Origin: an uncultured Thiotrichaceae bacterium
GTDB lineage: Bacteria > Pseudomonadota > Gammaproteobacteria > Thiotrichales > Thiotrichaceae
Assembly: GCA_937925855.1 (NCBI GenBank)
Contig: CALAMO010000030.1
Span: forward strand, 1 to 64,000
DNA length: 64,000 nt
Direction: 5' to 3'
The position numbers and the translations under genes were made by a program. The notes below the pieces were generated by a model. It was not told the DNA's origin, made no database searches, and worked only from the letters and a program-made list of their open reading frames with translations. Each line of letters begins with the position of its first letter. Within the stretch, counting starts at the first letter, position 1. Below are positions 42,610 through 51,413 of the stretch, in pieces.

Positions 42610-43095
42610 CTATAGCAACAGCGCCGCTTCTATAGGGATAAAGCGGTTACTGGCCTGTATCAGCGAGGCGGCAGTAAGCTGTTCCACGCCATAGACCTCT
42701 GTCTCCACGTCGTACCGCATTCTAGCGCGGTGCAAGAGTTGGTCAAAATCGCCATCGCCGGAGGCTAGCACAATGATGTCGGTGTCTGCTGCGGCCTCGA
42801 TCACATCCAGCGTAATGCCAACATCCCAGTCACCTTTGGCGGAACCATCCCGCCGCTGAATAAACGGTTTGAGTTTGACCTCAAATCCGATGCCACGCAG
42901 TATATTCTGGAACTGGCGTTGTTTTTCATCGCCGCGCTCAATGGCATAGGCGTAGGCATGGGCCACTTCACGCCCTGCGGTCGCTTGTGCCCAGAAGCGG
43001 TTGTAATCGAAATTACGAGTGAAAGTGTGGCGGGTGGTGTAGTAGATATTCTGTACGTCGACGAAGAGACTGACGTTTTTCCTGACTGTTTTCAT
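42610..43095 (-). CDS. NYN domain (LabA/DUF88-like) putative ribonuclease
   Basis: 161 residues from ATG 43095 (MKTVRKNVSLFVDVQNIYY), or four codons longer from 43107. NVSLFVDVQNIYYTTR, KGDWDVGITLDVIEAA and IIVLASGDGDFDQLLHRAR hold the conserved acidic residues of the NYN/PIN-like nuclease fold (DVQN, D, SGDGDF). NYN proteins usually cleave RNA; the target here is unknown. It is isolated, divergent from the DUF3144 gene by 105 bases. Confidence 0.85.
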   Translation of the reverse strand: MKTVRKNVSLFVDVQNIYYTTRHTFTRNFDYNRFWAQATAGREVAHAYAYAIERGDEKQRQFQNILRGIGFEVKLKPFIQRRDGSAKGDWDVGITLDVIEAAADTDIIVLASGDGDFDQLLHRARMRYDVETEVYGVEQLTAASLIQASNRFIPIEAALLL

Positions 43096-43200
43096 GCGAG
43101 CTATCATATAGCCTTGTTCATTGGCTGAGCAAACACTATTGCAGCACTTTTATGGTAACCTGATGCTTTAAATGTGGAGCGTTTACCCGATATTGTCCCT

Positions 43201-43608
43201 ATGAGTGAAACCAATACCGCTATGACCGAAGAGGAACGCAATCAGCTGTACCGCCATATGGCTGACTCATTTATCCATGTCGCCAACCAGCATGCGGAAC
43301 AGCAGGATGCTTTTATGGTGAGTTCGGCTTTTTTATACGCCGCAGCCCGTTTCAGCGCCTTTGCCACCGCCGTGCAGGCGAAAACGCTGGAAAACTACAC
43401 GGCTGACCGCGAGCCTGCGATTGATTATTTTACCGCTGAGCTGCGCCGAATGTTGGGCGAAAATATGGACGATTATCAGCGGGTGTTTCAGCCACAGCAG
43501 CCGGAACAGCCAGCCACTACGATGGTTCATAAGTACACGCCGCCGCAAAAGCCAGCGAGCGATGATGACGAGCGTCTGTTGAGTTATGACCACTTGGTGA
43601 AGAAGTAG
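43201..43608 (+). CDS. DUF3144 domain protein
   Basis: 135 residues from ATG 43201 (MSETNTAMTEEERNQLYRH); GTG 43174 and a later ATG are alternatives. RHMADSFIHVANQHAEQQDAFMVSSAFLYAAARFSAFATAVQA and REPAIDYFTAELRRMLGENMDDYQ match the DUF3144 block (ADxFIxLAN...KVSxSLLYAAARFxAF). All-alpha, likely cytoplasmic. The C-terminal tail is Pro/Gln-rich and variable. Function unknown. It occupies the place where rpsU usually precedes dnaG. Confidence 0.82.
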   Translation: MSETNTAMTEEERNQLYRHMADSFIHVANQHAEQQDAFMVSSAFLYAAARFSAFATAVQAKTLENYTADREPAIDYFTAELRRMLGENMDDYQRVFQPQQPEQPATTMVHKYTPPQKPASDDDERLLSYDHLVKK

Positions 43609-43701
43609 GATCGGGTGCTGTGCCGCAGCAAGCTTTACAAGATTTAATTCTTGCAGCGGTATAAACTGAACATCAATTTTTGATGGCGCTCACTCTAAGG
43701 C

Positions 43702-45519
43702 ATGGCCGGACGTATCCCGCGGGAATTTATTGATCAGCTATTAAGTCGCATTGACGTTGTTGATGTGATTAATGGGCGTGTGCCGCTGAAAAAAGCGGGG
43801 CGTGAGTATCAAGCCTGCTGTCCGTTTCATAATGAGAAAACGCCTTCGTTCACTGTGAGTCCTGCCAAGCAGTTTTTTCATTGTTTTGGCTGCGGCATGC
43901 ATGGCTCAGCCATTACTTTCCTGATGGAATATGAGCACCTGGAATACGTTGAGGCGATTGAGGCACTGGCGCGCACTCTTGGCGTTGAGGTGCCACGTGA
44001 GCATGCCGGACGAGGGGAGCCGCGTAAAAAAACGGATGCCAGTCTCTACGGTCTAATGGAAGCGGTAGCGCAGCACTACCGAACGCAGCTAGGACAGGCA
44101 GCCAATGCGATGGCTTATATCCGCCAGCGCGGTTTGTCGCCGGAAGTGGTGCAGCAGTATGGGATTGGCTATGCTGCCGATGAGTGGGAGCGCTTGATCC
44201 CGCTGTTTGGGCGTGACTATGGGCAGCAAAAACTGCTGGCCTGCGGCCTACAGATTGAAAATGACAGCGGTCGGATTTATGACCGTTTTCGTGACCGGCT
44301 GATGTTTCCGATTCGTGATCGGCGCGGGCGGGTAATTGGTTTTGGCGGGCGGGTGTTGGGTGAGGGTTCACCGAAGTATCTGAACTCGCCGGAAACGGAG
44401 ATTTTTCATAAAGGCACGGAACTGTACGGCCTGTATGAAGCCAGAAACAACACCCGTAAGCTGGAGCGCTTTCTGGTGGTTGAAGGCTATATGGATGTGG
44501 TGGCGCTGGCGCAGTATGGGATTACCTATGCGGTGGCTACTATGGGGACTGCGACGACTTCGGATCATATCAGTCAGCTGTTTAAATATGGCGTGAATCA
44601 GGTGGTATTTTGTTTTGATGGTGATCGTGCTGGGGAGGAAGCAGCCTGGAAAGCGCTGAAGAATTTACTGCCTGCGGTGAATGATGAGCGTGAAATTCGC
44701 TTTCAGTTTTTACCGACGGGAGAAGACCCAGATAGTCTGGTGCGTAAGCTGGATAAGGCGGGTTATGAGGCGGAATTGAAGAAGGCGCTGCCGTTTTCCC
44801 GCTTTTTTATTCGGGGTATTAAGGAGGGTTTGGGCTTAAAAGCTGAGGCCACCTTACACTTAATTGAGGATTCCGCCCGTTTTGCTGCTGAGGCGTCGGC
44901 TTTATTGGATCAGATGCCTGAGAGTCTGCTGAAGAAATCGCTATTGCAGGAAATACAGCGTTTAGGGCAAGTGACCACGGCAGCGCCCGTACAGGACACG
45001 TATTCGAGCGGCCACTTTGAACGCCCGTGGACACGTACTTATGGGCGGCGTTATGTGGAAAAATCGCAGGGCGCACCAGGACGTCCCGGTGATCATGAGG
45101 TTAAAAAGACGCCGGTGCGCTACGCCATGACCCTGCTATTGCACTCGCCAGAGCTGGCGGGGAGTATTCCTAATCCTGAAAAACTGTTGGAATGGGAGAT
45201 GCCCGGGCTAATTTTATTATACAAGCTGGTTGAAATTATTGAAGAGAACCCGCATATTCATGCGGCGGGGTTATTGGAGCGATTCCGTGGCACCGAGTAC
45301 GAAAATAGTTTGCTGAAACTGATGAACTGGCAGCCGAAAGAGGCTGACGCGCAGATGCTGCAACAGGAATTTCAGGATTGTTTCCGTCAGATAAAACGTC
45401 AGGCACGCCGGAAAGCGTTGGAAGACCTCTTGTATAAAGAGCAGACTCAGGGTCTAAATAAGCAGGAAAAACACGACCTTTTATCGCTTCTGGGTGACAT
45501 TCATGACACTGCCGAATGA
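43702..45519 (+). CDS. dnaG: DNA primase
   Basis: 605 residues. Zinc-binding domain CCPFHNEKTPSFTVSPAKQFFHCFGCG (40-66), RNA-polymerase domain (QYGIGYA, GRIYDRFRDRLMFPIRDRRGRVIGFGGRV), TOPRIM with VVEGYMDVVALAQYG and CFDGDRAGEEAAWKAL, and a C-terminal helicase-binding region. It makes RNA primers for lagging-strand synthesis at the fork with DnaB. First gene of the dnaG-rpoD macromolecular synthesis pair; rpsU is missing upstream, which differs from the classic order. Confidence 0.97.
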   Translation: MAGRIPREFIDQLLSRIDVVDVINGRVPLKKAGREYQACCPFHNEKTPSFTVSPAKQFFHCFGCGMHGSAITFLMEYEHLEYVEAIEALARTLGVEVPREHAGRGEPRKKTDASLYGLMEAVAQHYRTQLGQAANAMAYIRQRGLSPEVVQQYGIGYAADEWERLIPLFGRDYGQQKLLACGLQIENDSGRIYDRFRDRLMFPIRDRRGRVIGFGGRVLGEGSPKYLNSPETEIFHKGTELYGLYEARNNTRKLERFLVVEGYMDVVALAQYGITYAVATMGTATTSDHISQLFKYGVNQVVFCFDGDRAGEEAAWKALKNLLPAVNDEREIRFQFLPTGEDPDSLVRKLDKAGYEAELKKALPFSRFFIRGIKEGLGLKAEATLHLIEDSARFAAEASALLDQMPESLLKKSLLQEIQRLGQVTTAAPVQDTYSSGHFERPWTRTYGRRYVEKSQGAPGRPGDHEVKKTPVRYAMTLLLHSPELAGSIPNPEKLLEWEMPGLILLYKLVEIIEENPHIHAAGLLERFRGTEYENSLLKLMNWQPKEADAQMLQQEFQDCFRQIKRQARRKALEDLLYKEQTQGLNKQEKHDLLSLLGDIHDTAE

Positions 45520-45556
45520 ATTTTCGGGAGTATACTTGTATCTTTAGGATTTGTGA

Positions 45557-45562
45557 TATAAT
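45557..45562 (+). promoter_or_regulatory. -10 element of an internal rpoD promoter
   Basis: TATAAT 34 bases before the rpoD start, in the 76-base dnaG-rpoD gap; a possible -35 (TTGTAT) lies 15 bases upstream, shorter than ideal. In E. coli rpoD also has its own promoter inside dnaG. Position and sequence only. Confidence 0.4.
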
Positions 45563-45595
45563 CGCGCGTCCATTTCGTCGAGGCCAAAATCAGAC

Positions 45596-47524
45596 ATGAG
45601 TCAACAACAGCAACAGCAACAGTCTGGTCTAAAGGAGTTAATCGCCAGAGGTAAGGAACAGGGCTACCTTACTTATGCCGAAGTTAACGACCATCTTCCC
45701 GATACGATCGTTGACCCCGAGCAAATCGAAGACATCGTAGCGATGATCAACGATATGGGTATTACTGTGCATGAAAATGCGCCAGATACCGATGAGTTGG
45801 TGCTAAATGATGATAACGTCCAGGCCGATGATGAGGCTGCTGAGGAAGCGGCAGCAGCGCTGGCCAACGTAGACAGTGACTTTGGCCGTACCACTGACCC
45901 GGTTCGTATGTACATGCGTGAAATGGGGACGGTGGAACTACTGACCCGTGAAGGGGAAATCCAGATTGCTATTCGGATCGAAGAAGGTCTGAATGAAATT
46001 CTGCGTGCGTTGGCACAATACCCCGCCTCAACCGAAGTTTTGTTGGAGCTGGCGCAGCTGATTGAGCAGGAAGAGATACGCCTCACCGATGTGATTAATG
46101 GCTTTATCGATCCGAATGCGGAAGAAATTAACCCCTTCCAGATGCAGCCAGCGCGGCCACCGGTAAAGGAAGAAGCTAAGCCAGAGCCTGCACCTGCCGA
46201 GGGTGATGAAAAAGATTTAGCTGCTGCCGCTGAAGGTGAGGGTGCGGCAGATGACGATGATGATGAAGAGGAAGATCCGGTTGATACTGGGCCTGACCCA
46301 GAAGAGGCGGCGGAGAAGTTCGCCGAGCTGCGTGCGCTGTTTGCGACCTCTCATGCGGCCTGTGAGCGTGATGATCAGAAAGCCTACACCGATGCGCGTG
46401 ATACGCTTGCGGATAAATTTATGGAGATCCGTTTAGCGCAGCCGGTGATTGACCGCCTGACCCAGCAGCTAAATGATATCGTTAACCGTATCCGTTCTTA
46501 TGAGCGTACGATTATGAAGCTGTGCGTGCAGCATGGCGGTATGCCGCGTCAGAAATTTGTTGAGAGTTTCCCGCAGAATGAGACGGATCGGCAGTGGTTG
46601 GTGCGGTACTGTGAGAAGCATCCGAAGCAAAGTGACCGCCTCAGCGCGTTAGAGGAACAAATTACCGAGCTACAAAGCTATTTGGCTGAGATTGAGGAAG
46701 AATCTAATCTGAGTATTGCGCAGATTAAAGATATTAACCGCAATATGTCCGTAGGTGAGGCGAAGGCGCGGCGCGCTAAGAAGGAAATGGTCGAGGCGAA
46801 TTTGCGGCTGGTTATTTCGATTGCCAAGAAGTATACCAATCGTGGCCTGCAGTTCCTCGATCTGATTCAGGAAGGTAATATTGGTCTGATGAAGGCGGTG
46901 GATAAATTTGAGTATCGGCGCGGCTATAAATTTTCAACCTACGCGACTTGGTGGATACGACAGGCGATTACCCGCTCGATTGCTGATCAGGCGCGCACGA
47001 TACGCATCCCGGTACATATGATTGAGACGATTAATAAGCTGAATCGGATCTCACGAAAGCTGCTTCAGGAAATGGGGCGTGAAGCCACGCCGGAAGAATT
47101 GGCCGAAGCAATGGAGATGCCGGAGGATAAGATCCGCAAGGTATTGAAAATTGCGAAAGAGCCGATTTCGATGGAGACCCCGATTGGAGATGATGAAGAT
47201 TCCAGCCTGGGTGATTTTATCGAAGACGGTAATATTCTGTCGCCGCTAGATTCGGCTACGACGAATAGCCTCTCTGAAGTGACGCGCGATGTGCTGTCTA
47301 GCCTGACTTCGCGTGAGTCTAAGGTGCTGCGTATGCGTTTTGGTATCGATATGAATACCGACCATACGCTGGAAGAAGTGGGCAAGCAGTTCGATGTCAC
47401 GCGGGAGCGGATTCGACAGATCGAAGCTAAAGCGCTAAGAAAATTGCGTCATCCCAGTCGTTCGGATATGCTACGCAGCTTCCTTGATGTTAACGAAGCA
47501 CCGCCGGTTGCATCTTCCTCCTAG
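45596..47524 (+). CDS. rpoD: RNA polymerase primary sigma factor (sigma-70)
   Basis: 642 residues. Region 1.1 ([25 protein letters not shown]) at the N-terminus with a poly-Gln opening (SQQQQQQQ), region 1.2 ([21 protein letters not shown]), an acidic nonconserved region with a run of Asp/Glu near 205-225, regions 2.1-2.4 ([39 protein letters not shown], then [27 protein letters not shown]) and region 4.2 ([25 protein letters not shown]). Directs transcription of housekeeping promoters. Follows dnaG and precedes a tRNA gene. Confidence 0.98.
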   Translation: MSQQQQQQQSGLKELIARGKEQGYLTYAEVNDHLPDTIVDPEQIEDIVAMINDMGITVHENAPDTDELVLNDDNVQADDEAAEEAAAALANVDSDFGRTTDPVRMYMREMGTVELLTREGEIQIAIRIEEGLNEILRALAQYPASTEVLLELAQLIEQEEIRLTDVINGFIDPNAEEINPFQMQPARPPVKEEAKPEPAPAEGDEKDLAAAAEGEGAADDDDDEEEDPVDTGPDPEEAAEKFAELRALFATSHAACERDDQKAYTDARDTLADKFMEIRLAQPVIDRLTQQLNDIVNRIRSYERTIMKLCVQHGGMPRQKFVESFPQNETDRQWLVRYCEKHPKQSDRLSALEEQITELQSYLAEIEEESNLSIAQIKDINRNMSVGEAKARRAKKEMVEANLRLVISIAKKYTNRGLQFLDLIQEGNIGLMKAVDKFEYRRGYKFSTYATWWIRQAITRSIADQARTIRIPVHMIETINKLNRISRKLLQEMGREATPEELAEAMEMPEDKIRKVLKIAKEPISMETPIGDDEDSSLGDFIEDGNILSPLDSATTNSLSEVTRDVLSSLTSRESKVLRMRFGIDMNTDHTLEEVGKQFDVTRERIRQIEAKALRKLRHPSRSDMLRSFLDVNEAPPVASSS

Positions 47525-47546
47525 GCAGTGTTTTGCTCTGATTTAA

Positions 47547-47623
<77 letters not shown>

Positions 47624-47633
47624 ATAAAATCTT

Positions 47634-47676
47634 AAAAAGCAGTAGGTTACGCGATGAGCGGACTTGCTGCTTTTTT
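47634..47676. terminator. bidirectional terminator between tRNA and sensor kinase
   Basis: AAAAAGCAG pairs with CTGCTTTTT (9 bp) around a 24-base loop, followed by T in both directions. It would stop the rpoD-tRNA transcript and the minus-strand two-component operon. Confidence 0.75.
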
Positions 47677-47692
47677 CGTTAAATTTACTGTA

Positions 47693-49024
47693 CTAGTCTT
47701 GCACTCGCTCAGCTGGCAAAACCACCGCAACCTGCGTCCCCACACCGAATTGACTGCTAATGCGCAGTTCGCCGCCATGTGCATCAATAATCAGCTGTAC
47801 CAGATAAAGTCCCAGTCCAAAACCACCGGTTTTACGTTGGCGTGAGGCGTCGGCGCGATAAAAGGGGTCAGTAATCTGGGTGAGGTGTTCTGGTGCTATG
47901 CCGCTGCCGTGATCGTGTATGCTGAGGTAAATATGCGCGCCCTGTTGGCGGGTGCGGAGTATGACCGGGGCTGCATCTTTTGTCTGATGCTTTAAGGCAT
48001 TATCCAACAGATTGCGCACTACCAACCGAATACGGGTCGCATCCAGCTGTTGCTCTGGCAGGTCGTCAGCTAACTGTAGCTTAAGCGCGGCATCCGTAAA
48101 GCTTTCCACCACCACGCTATTCACCAAGGTGTTGAGATTATGCGCCGCAAGATTCAGCGTGCCGTGTCGCCCTTTTAGGCGTTCTGCCTCTAGTAGCTCG
48201 CTGATCATCGCCTCCATTTCCTGTAGGTTGCGTGCGATATTAGCCTGTGCTTTTGATTCATCCAGTAAGGCGAGCGATACTTTGGCGCGAGTTAACGGGC
48301 TGCGCAGCTCATGGCTAATCGCCAGCAGTAGCTCACGTTTACTTTCCAGCATCTGTTCGATGTCTTCCGCCATTTGATTGATACTGGTTGCGAGTTCACC
48401 CAGCTCGTCTTTGCGTGTCGGGGTAATGCGATGTGACAGTTCGCCGGAGCCAATGGTTTGTACTCCGCGTTGAATGGTTTGGATTGGGCGAAATAGTCTG
48501 CGAATGAAATAATACAGCAGGCCCAAAGCCGCCAATAGGAGGACTACGCCAAATAAAAAGCCGCCTTTGCGGTGATCCGGGCGTTGCCAACCCTTGGCCC
48601 AGATCAGTACATCAGCACCGTCTTTTTGATAGCGTAAAACCACACCCTTGCGTTCAAAATCATAGGTAATGCTTTGGCCATCATGCGTGGTGAAACTGTG
48701 GTAATAGTCTGGCTTATTGTTCTGAATCCAGTCCGGAATCTCACCGCTTTGCCACTCGGCGTTGTCCTGAGAACGAACGATAATCTCTATGGGTAAACGT
48801 TCCGCCAGCTTTTGTGCGTTCTCAATATTCGGCGGCGAGCCAATATCCTGATAAACGTATTCGGTATATTGTTGCAGATGCGGTGCAATCTGGTGTTTGA
48901 CGTGGCGGCCAATGGCAAAACCTAACATGCCCTGAAACAGAAAAGCGATCACGATCCCGGCAAGCGCGAACATCAGCAATAGGCGCAACGACAGGGAATG
49001 GCGGATTTTCTGTAAGAGTTTCAT
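47693..49024 (-). CDS. sensor histidine kinase (CpxA/RstB-like)
   Basis: 443 residues: TM1 about 12-36, a periplasmic sensor of about 115 residues, TM2 about 155-175 (GFLFGVVLLLAALGLLYYFI), a HAMP domain, the phosphoacceptor SHELRSPLTRAKVSLALL (His238), N-box RNLLDNALKH, G1 DHGSGIAP and G2 GFGLGLYLVQLI. It should phosphorylate the response regulator encoded immediately upstream; the two reading frames are separated by 1 base. The pattern resembles RstB or CpxA, but the sensor region does not tell which signal is sensed. A Spy/CpxP-like gene nearby hints at envelope stress. Confidence 0.92.
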   Translation of the reverse strand: MKLLQKIRHSLSLRLLLMFALAGIVIAFLFQGMLGFAIGRHVKHQIAPHLQQYTEYVYQDIGSPPNIENAQKLAERLPIEIIVRSQDNAEWQSGEIPDWIQNNKPDYYHSFTTHDGQSITYDFERKGVVLRYQKDGADVLIWAKGWQRPDHRKGGFLFGVVLLLAALGLLYYFIRRLFRPIQTIQRGVQTIGSGELSHRITPTRKDELGELATSINQMAEDIEQMLESKRELLLAISHELRSPLTRAKVSLALLDESKAQANIARNLQEMEAMISELLEAERLKGRHGTLNLAAHNLNTLVNSVVVESFTDAALKLQLADDLPEQQLDATRIRLVVRNLLDNALKHQTKDAAPVILRTRQQGAHIYLSIHDHGSGIAPEHLTQITDPFYRADASRQRKTGGFGLGLYLVQLIIDAHGGELRISSQFGVGTQVAVVLPAERVQD

Positions 49025-49025
49025 A

Positions 49026-49727
49026 TTATGCCTCAGCCGCCAGAAAACGATAGCCGCTGCCCCATACTGTCTGGATACAATTCAGCGGTTTCAGCTTCTG
49101 GCGCAGGCGACTCACCAGAATATCGACCGAACGGGTATACAAATCGGCATTAATCCCACGCAGACCATTTAGAATATCATCGCGGCTAAAGGCTTTATCC
49201 GGTTCGCTGGCAAACATGAGCAGCAACTCATATTCACTGTTAGTGAGTTCAGTGTCCTGTTCACCTAATATGACTTTGCGGCGTTTACGGTCGATCTGTA
49301 AATGCGTAAAGGCCAGTATATCCTCATCAGGCGCTTTGTCGGTCGGGCCACCGCCGGGCTGGCTGCGGCGCAGAATATTATGAATCCGCGCCACCAGTTC
49401 ACGTGGCTCAAATGGCTTGGCCAGATAATCATCTGCCCCCAGCTCTAAACCGATCACCCGATCCATCACATCACCACGCGCGGTCAGCATTAACACCGGC
49501 AGGCCGCTAAGCTGCTCATCACGCCGAATCTGGCGACACACTTCAAAACCATCCATATCCGGCAGCATTACATCCAGAATCGCCAGATCAATCCCACCTT
49601 GTTGCAGGTGTTCAATACCCTGCTGTGGGTGAGTTTCATTCAGTAGATTCAGGTCATACCGGGCGAAGTACTCCTGTAGTGGCTCAGCCAGTTGAGCGTC
49701 GTCGTCGATTAAAAGGATGTTATGCAT
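49026..49727 (-). CDS. OmpR family response regulator (RstA/CpxR-like)
   Basis: 233 residues. Receiver domain: acidic pocket DDD (8-10), phospho-acceptor Asp52 in LAILDVMLPDMDGFE, Thr in MLTARG and Lys in YLAKPFEPRE. C-terminal winged helix (PLQIDRKRRKVILGEQDTELTNSEYELLLMF, ... TRSVDILVSRLRQKLKP, WGSGYRF). Transcribed ahead of the kinase. A set of TGTAAC repeats upstream of the Spy-like gene, at 51184-51220, looks like a direct-repeat binding site for such a regulator; it is on the same region and could be its target. Confidence 0.93.
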   Translation of the reverse strand: MHNILLIDDDAQLAEPLQEYFARYDLNLLNETHPQQGIEHLQQGGIDLAILDVMLPDMDGFEVCRQIRRDEQLSGLPVLMLTARGDVMDRVIGLELGADDYLAKPFEPRELVARIHNILRRSQPGGGPTDKAPDEDILAFTHLQIDRKRRKVILGEQDTELTNSEYELLLMFASEPDKAFSRDDILNGLRGINADLYTRSVDILVSRLRQKLKPLNCIQTVWGSGYRFLAAEA

Positions 49728-49788
49728 AGCTGCCGTTAAAAGTTAAACAGGAATTTTATAAAGATAATAAATTTTCCTGTATTGCGTT

Positions 49789-50373
49789 TTACGATTGAAC
49801 CTTCTTCGGTTCCGGTGAATACAGGTGATAGATCCGATAAAGTTCGAGCGCGGCCAGCGGAATAAAGTGTACCAGCGCCGGGCCGATATTATTGTGCACA
49901 AATATCCAGTGTAACAGGGTTAACACCGCTGCGGGATAAACCCAGCGCTGCAGTTTTTTCCAGGCAGCTTTCAACCAGCGCTGTGAGCGGTCATTTGACG
50001 TCATAGCTAAAGGAATAAAAATCAGAAAAGCCAGCCATCCCGTCCAGATGCCGGTCAATTTCAGCTCGCTCAGGATTTTAGACAAGGCACCCATATCGAC
50101 CATATAAAATACGGTGTGTAGTGCGGCATAGGCGAAGGCAGCAACACCAAAAGCACGGCGGTGGCGCACCAGCCATTGTGGAAATTTGAGTGACCAGCTA
50201 TTGCGCCGAAACAGGACGAGCAAGGGTGTTGCTAACATAGCGATAATCATGAAACGCGCCGAGAACTCGCCGGTAGGGTGTAGCAGCTCACCCGCTAGAA
50301 TGTTGCCTGAAAAATAACCGGACATGAGTCCGATGGCAGGGAGCGAGAGGATTAGCCATAAAAGGTATTTCAT
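49789..50373 (-). CDS. ferric-reductase-like transmembrane protein, MsrQ/YedZ-like
   Basis: 194 residues from ATG 50373 (MKYLLWLIL), or four codons more from GTG 50385. Six hydrophobic helices with histidines in helices that could ligate heme b (HRRAFGVAAFAYAALHTVFYMVD; VYPAAVLTLLHWIFVHNN). It resembles MsrQ, the heme-b quinol-linked partner of periplasmic methionine-sulfoxide reductase MsrP, but no msrP is adjacent, so its electron acceptor is unknown. It lies between the two-component genes and the Spy-like gene on the same strand. Confidence 0.8.
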   Translation of the reverse strand: MKYLLWLILSLPAIGLMSGYFSGNILAGELLHPTGEFSARFMIIAMLATPLLVLFRRNSWSLKFPQWLVRHRRAFGVAAFAYAALHTVFYMVDMGALSKILSELKLTGIWTGWLAFLIFIPLAMTSNDRSQRWLKAAWKKLQRWVYPAAVLTLLHWIFVHNNIGPALVHFIPLAALELYRIYHLYSPEPKKVQS

Positions 50374-50490
50374 TGGGAAGTTCACTGTTGGATTCCAAGG
50401 GTTTGCTGGGCTTTTTTACGTTGAGATTGTGCGAAAAACATGTAAATCGTCATGCAGTATAGGTGGTAGGTTGTTAGTTCTTGTGGCTGG

Positions 50491-50518
50491 GTCTACTCAG
50501 CATGGATGCTGAGTAGAC
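50491..50518. repeat. 28-bp perfect inverted repeat
   Basis: The arm GTCTACTCAGCAT (13 bases), a GG centre, then its exact complement. It is 61 bases past the end of the Spy-like gene (minus strand) and 106 bases before the MsrQ-like gene. There is no T-run on either strand, so it does not look like an intrinsic terminator. Confidence 0.75.
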
Positions 50519-50578
50519 GACTACATAGATGTATTGACGGCGTCCCTGCCATGAGAACTGACAGCCGGTCTACCAATC

Positions 50579-51019
50579 TTAATGCCCGCGATGGTGCCGC
50601 CCACGTTTACTCATCTTATCCATCATCTGCGTTAACTCAGCACGCTGTTCCGGGGTCAGGCTATCGGTAAACATGGCGACCTTGCCAATCATCTCTGGCG
50701 CATTCGCCCGCATGTGCTGCATTTTTTCTTCCATCATACCGATGATTTTTGCCTGATCCAATGCGGGCTGGGACAGCAGCTCCTTCATTTGTGATTTGTA
50801 ATCCACTGCCATATGTTCTTTGCGTTTGGCCTGCATGAATTCGGTAACGGCTTTCAGATGAGTCATCTGTGACTCATTCAAATCCAGCTTCTTTTCCAGC
50901 TTGTGCATCATGTAGCCGCCCATATCGCCATGGTGTTTGGCCATCGCGAAACCAGAAACGCCAATTGCAACGGCAATAGCGGCGATTGAACCCATGACAA
51001 TTTTAGTGACCTTTTTCAT
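50579..51019 (-). CDS. Spy/CpxP family periplasmic protein
   Basis: 146 residues with a signal peptide (1-27, GVSGFAMA). LTXXQ-type motif LTPEQRAELTQMMDKMSKR near the C-terminus, a first half with LDLNESQMTHLKAVTEFMQAKR, and a His-rich end (GRHHRGH). CpxP and Spy form all-helical dimers; CpxP inhibits CpxA and Spy is an ATP-independent chaperone. Which role applies here is not evident. AGGAGC 6 bases before ATG 51019. The extended upstream region carries several repeats that may be operators for the nearby two-component system. Confidence 0.88.
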   Translation of the reverse strand: MKKVTKIVMGSIAAIAVAIGVSGFAMAKHHGDMGGYMMHKLEKKLDLNESQMTHLKAVTEFMQAKRKEHMAVDYKSQMKELLSQPALDQAKIIGMMEEKMQHMRANAPEMIGKVAMFTDSLTPEQRAELTQMMDKMSKRGRHHRGH

Positions 51020-51084
51020 TTTATAGCTCCTGTTGGTGAAAGCGTTGCCTATTTGTAGTTTTGGGCTGCTTTCGTTGTTTACTG

Positions 51085-51103
51085 TGTAAGTCGAAGACTT
51101 ACA
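51085..51103. promoter_or_regulatory. inverted repeat upstream of the Spy-like gene
   Basis: TGTAAGTC / GACTTACA, 8-bp arms with a GAA loop. On the minus strand this is within the 5' leader or promoter of the Spy-like gene, 66 bases from its start. It could be an operator or an RNA hairpin. Confidence 0.5.
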
Positions 51104-51131
51104 TGCACTCGGGGTGTCAGCCTTTCATGCA

Positions 51132-51145
51132 CGTTATTAATAACG
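51132..51145. promoter_or_regulatory. 14-bp perfect palindrome
   Basis: CGTTATTAATAACG is self-complementary throughout. Placed between the Spy-like gene and its far upstream TGTAAC boxes, it may bind a dimeric regulator. No partner palindrome elsewhere in the window. Confidence 0.4.
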
Positions 51146-51183
51146 ACTGTCTTACGACATGGGAGCTATTGTGCCAAGACAGT

Positions 51184-51220
51184 CTGTAACAGAGGTCGCA
51201 GAACTGTAACAATGTGTAAC
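51184..51220 (-). promoter_or_regulatory. phased GTTACA direct repeats, candidate OmpR-family regulator site
   Basis: On the minus strand: GTTACACATTGTTACA then a third GTTACA 20 bases further. Start-to-start spacing of 10 and 20 bases puts the boxes on one helix face, as OmpR-family dimers require. The pattern resembles the RstA box (TACATNTNGTTACA). It lies about 165-200 bases upstream of the Spy-like start. Confidence 0.5.
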
Positions 51221-51413
51221 TTCCATAAAAATCGAATTTTGGGAATGGAAACCTTTGACTTGTAAGGTAATCCCTTTGAAAAAATTCAACTCCGAAAACA
51301 GTCAGTCTGCAAAAGTCGAGGGCTTAACACTTGATGTTGCAAGATGCGTTCGTTACTGTGGATCACCGGTTGATCTTATCACTGTGGCTGCAGCAAGATA
51401 ACGAGGGCTTGCG

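Larger units (their letters stand above)
51020..51413. other. 394-base regulatory region with palindromes and repeats, no gene
   Basis: No coding sequence is supported between the Spy-like gene and glgC. It holds four structured elements: the imperfection-free hairpin TGTAAGTC-GAA-GACTTACA at 51085-51103, the 14-bp palindrome CGTTATTAATAACG at 51132-51145, and three TGTAAC boxes at 51184, 51204 and 51214 spaced by 20 and 10 bases. The rest (51221-51413) is A/T-rich with no motif I would call with confidence; a promoter for glgC must lie there. Confidence 0.6.

Noticed and set aside
45673-46086. 137-residue Ser-rich minus ORF inside rpoD
   Set aside because: It is antisense of the acidic rpoD region, where reversed GAA/GAT codons read as Ser.
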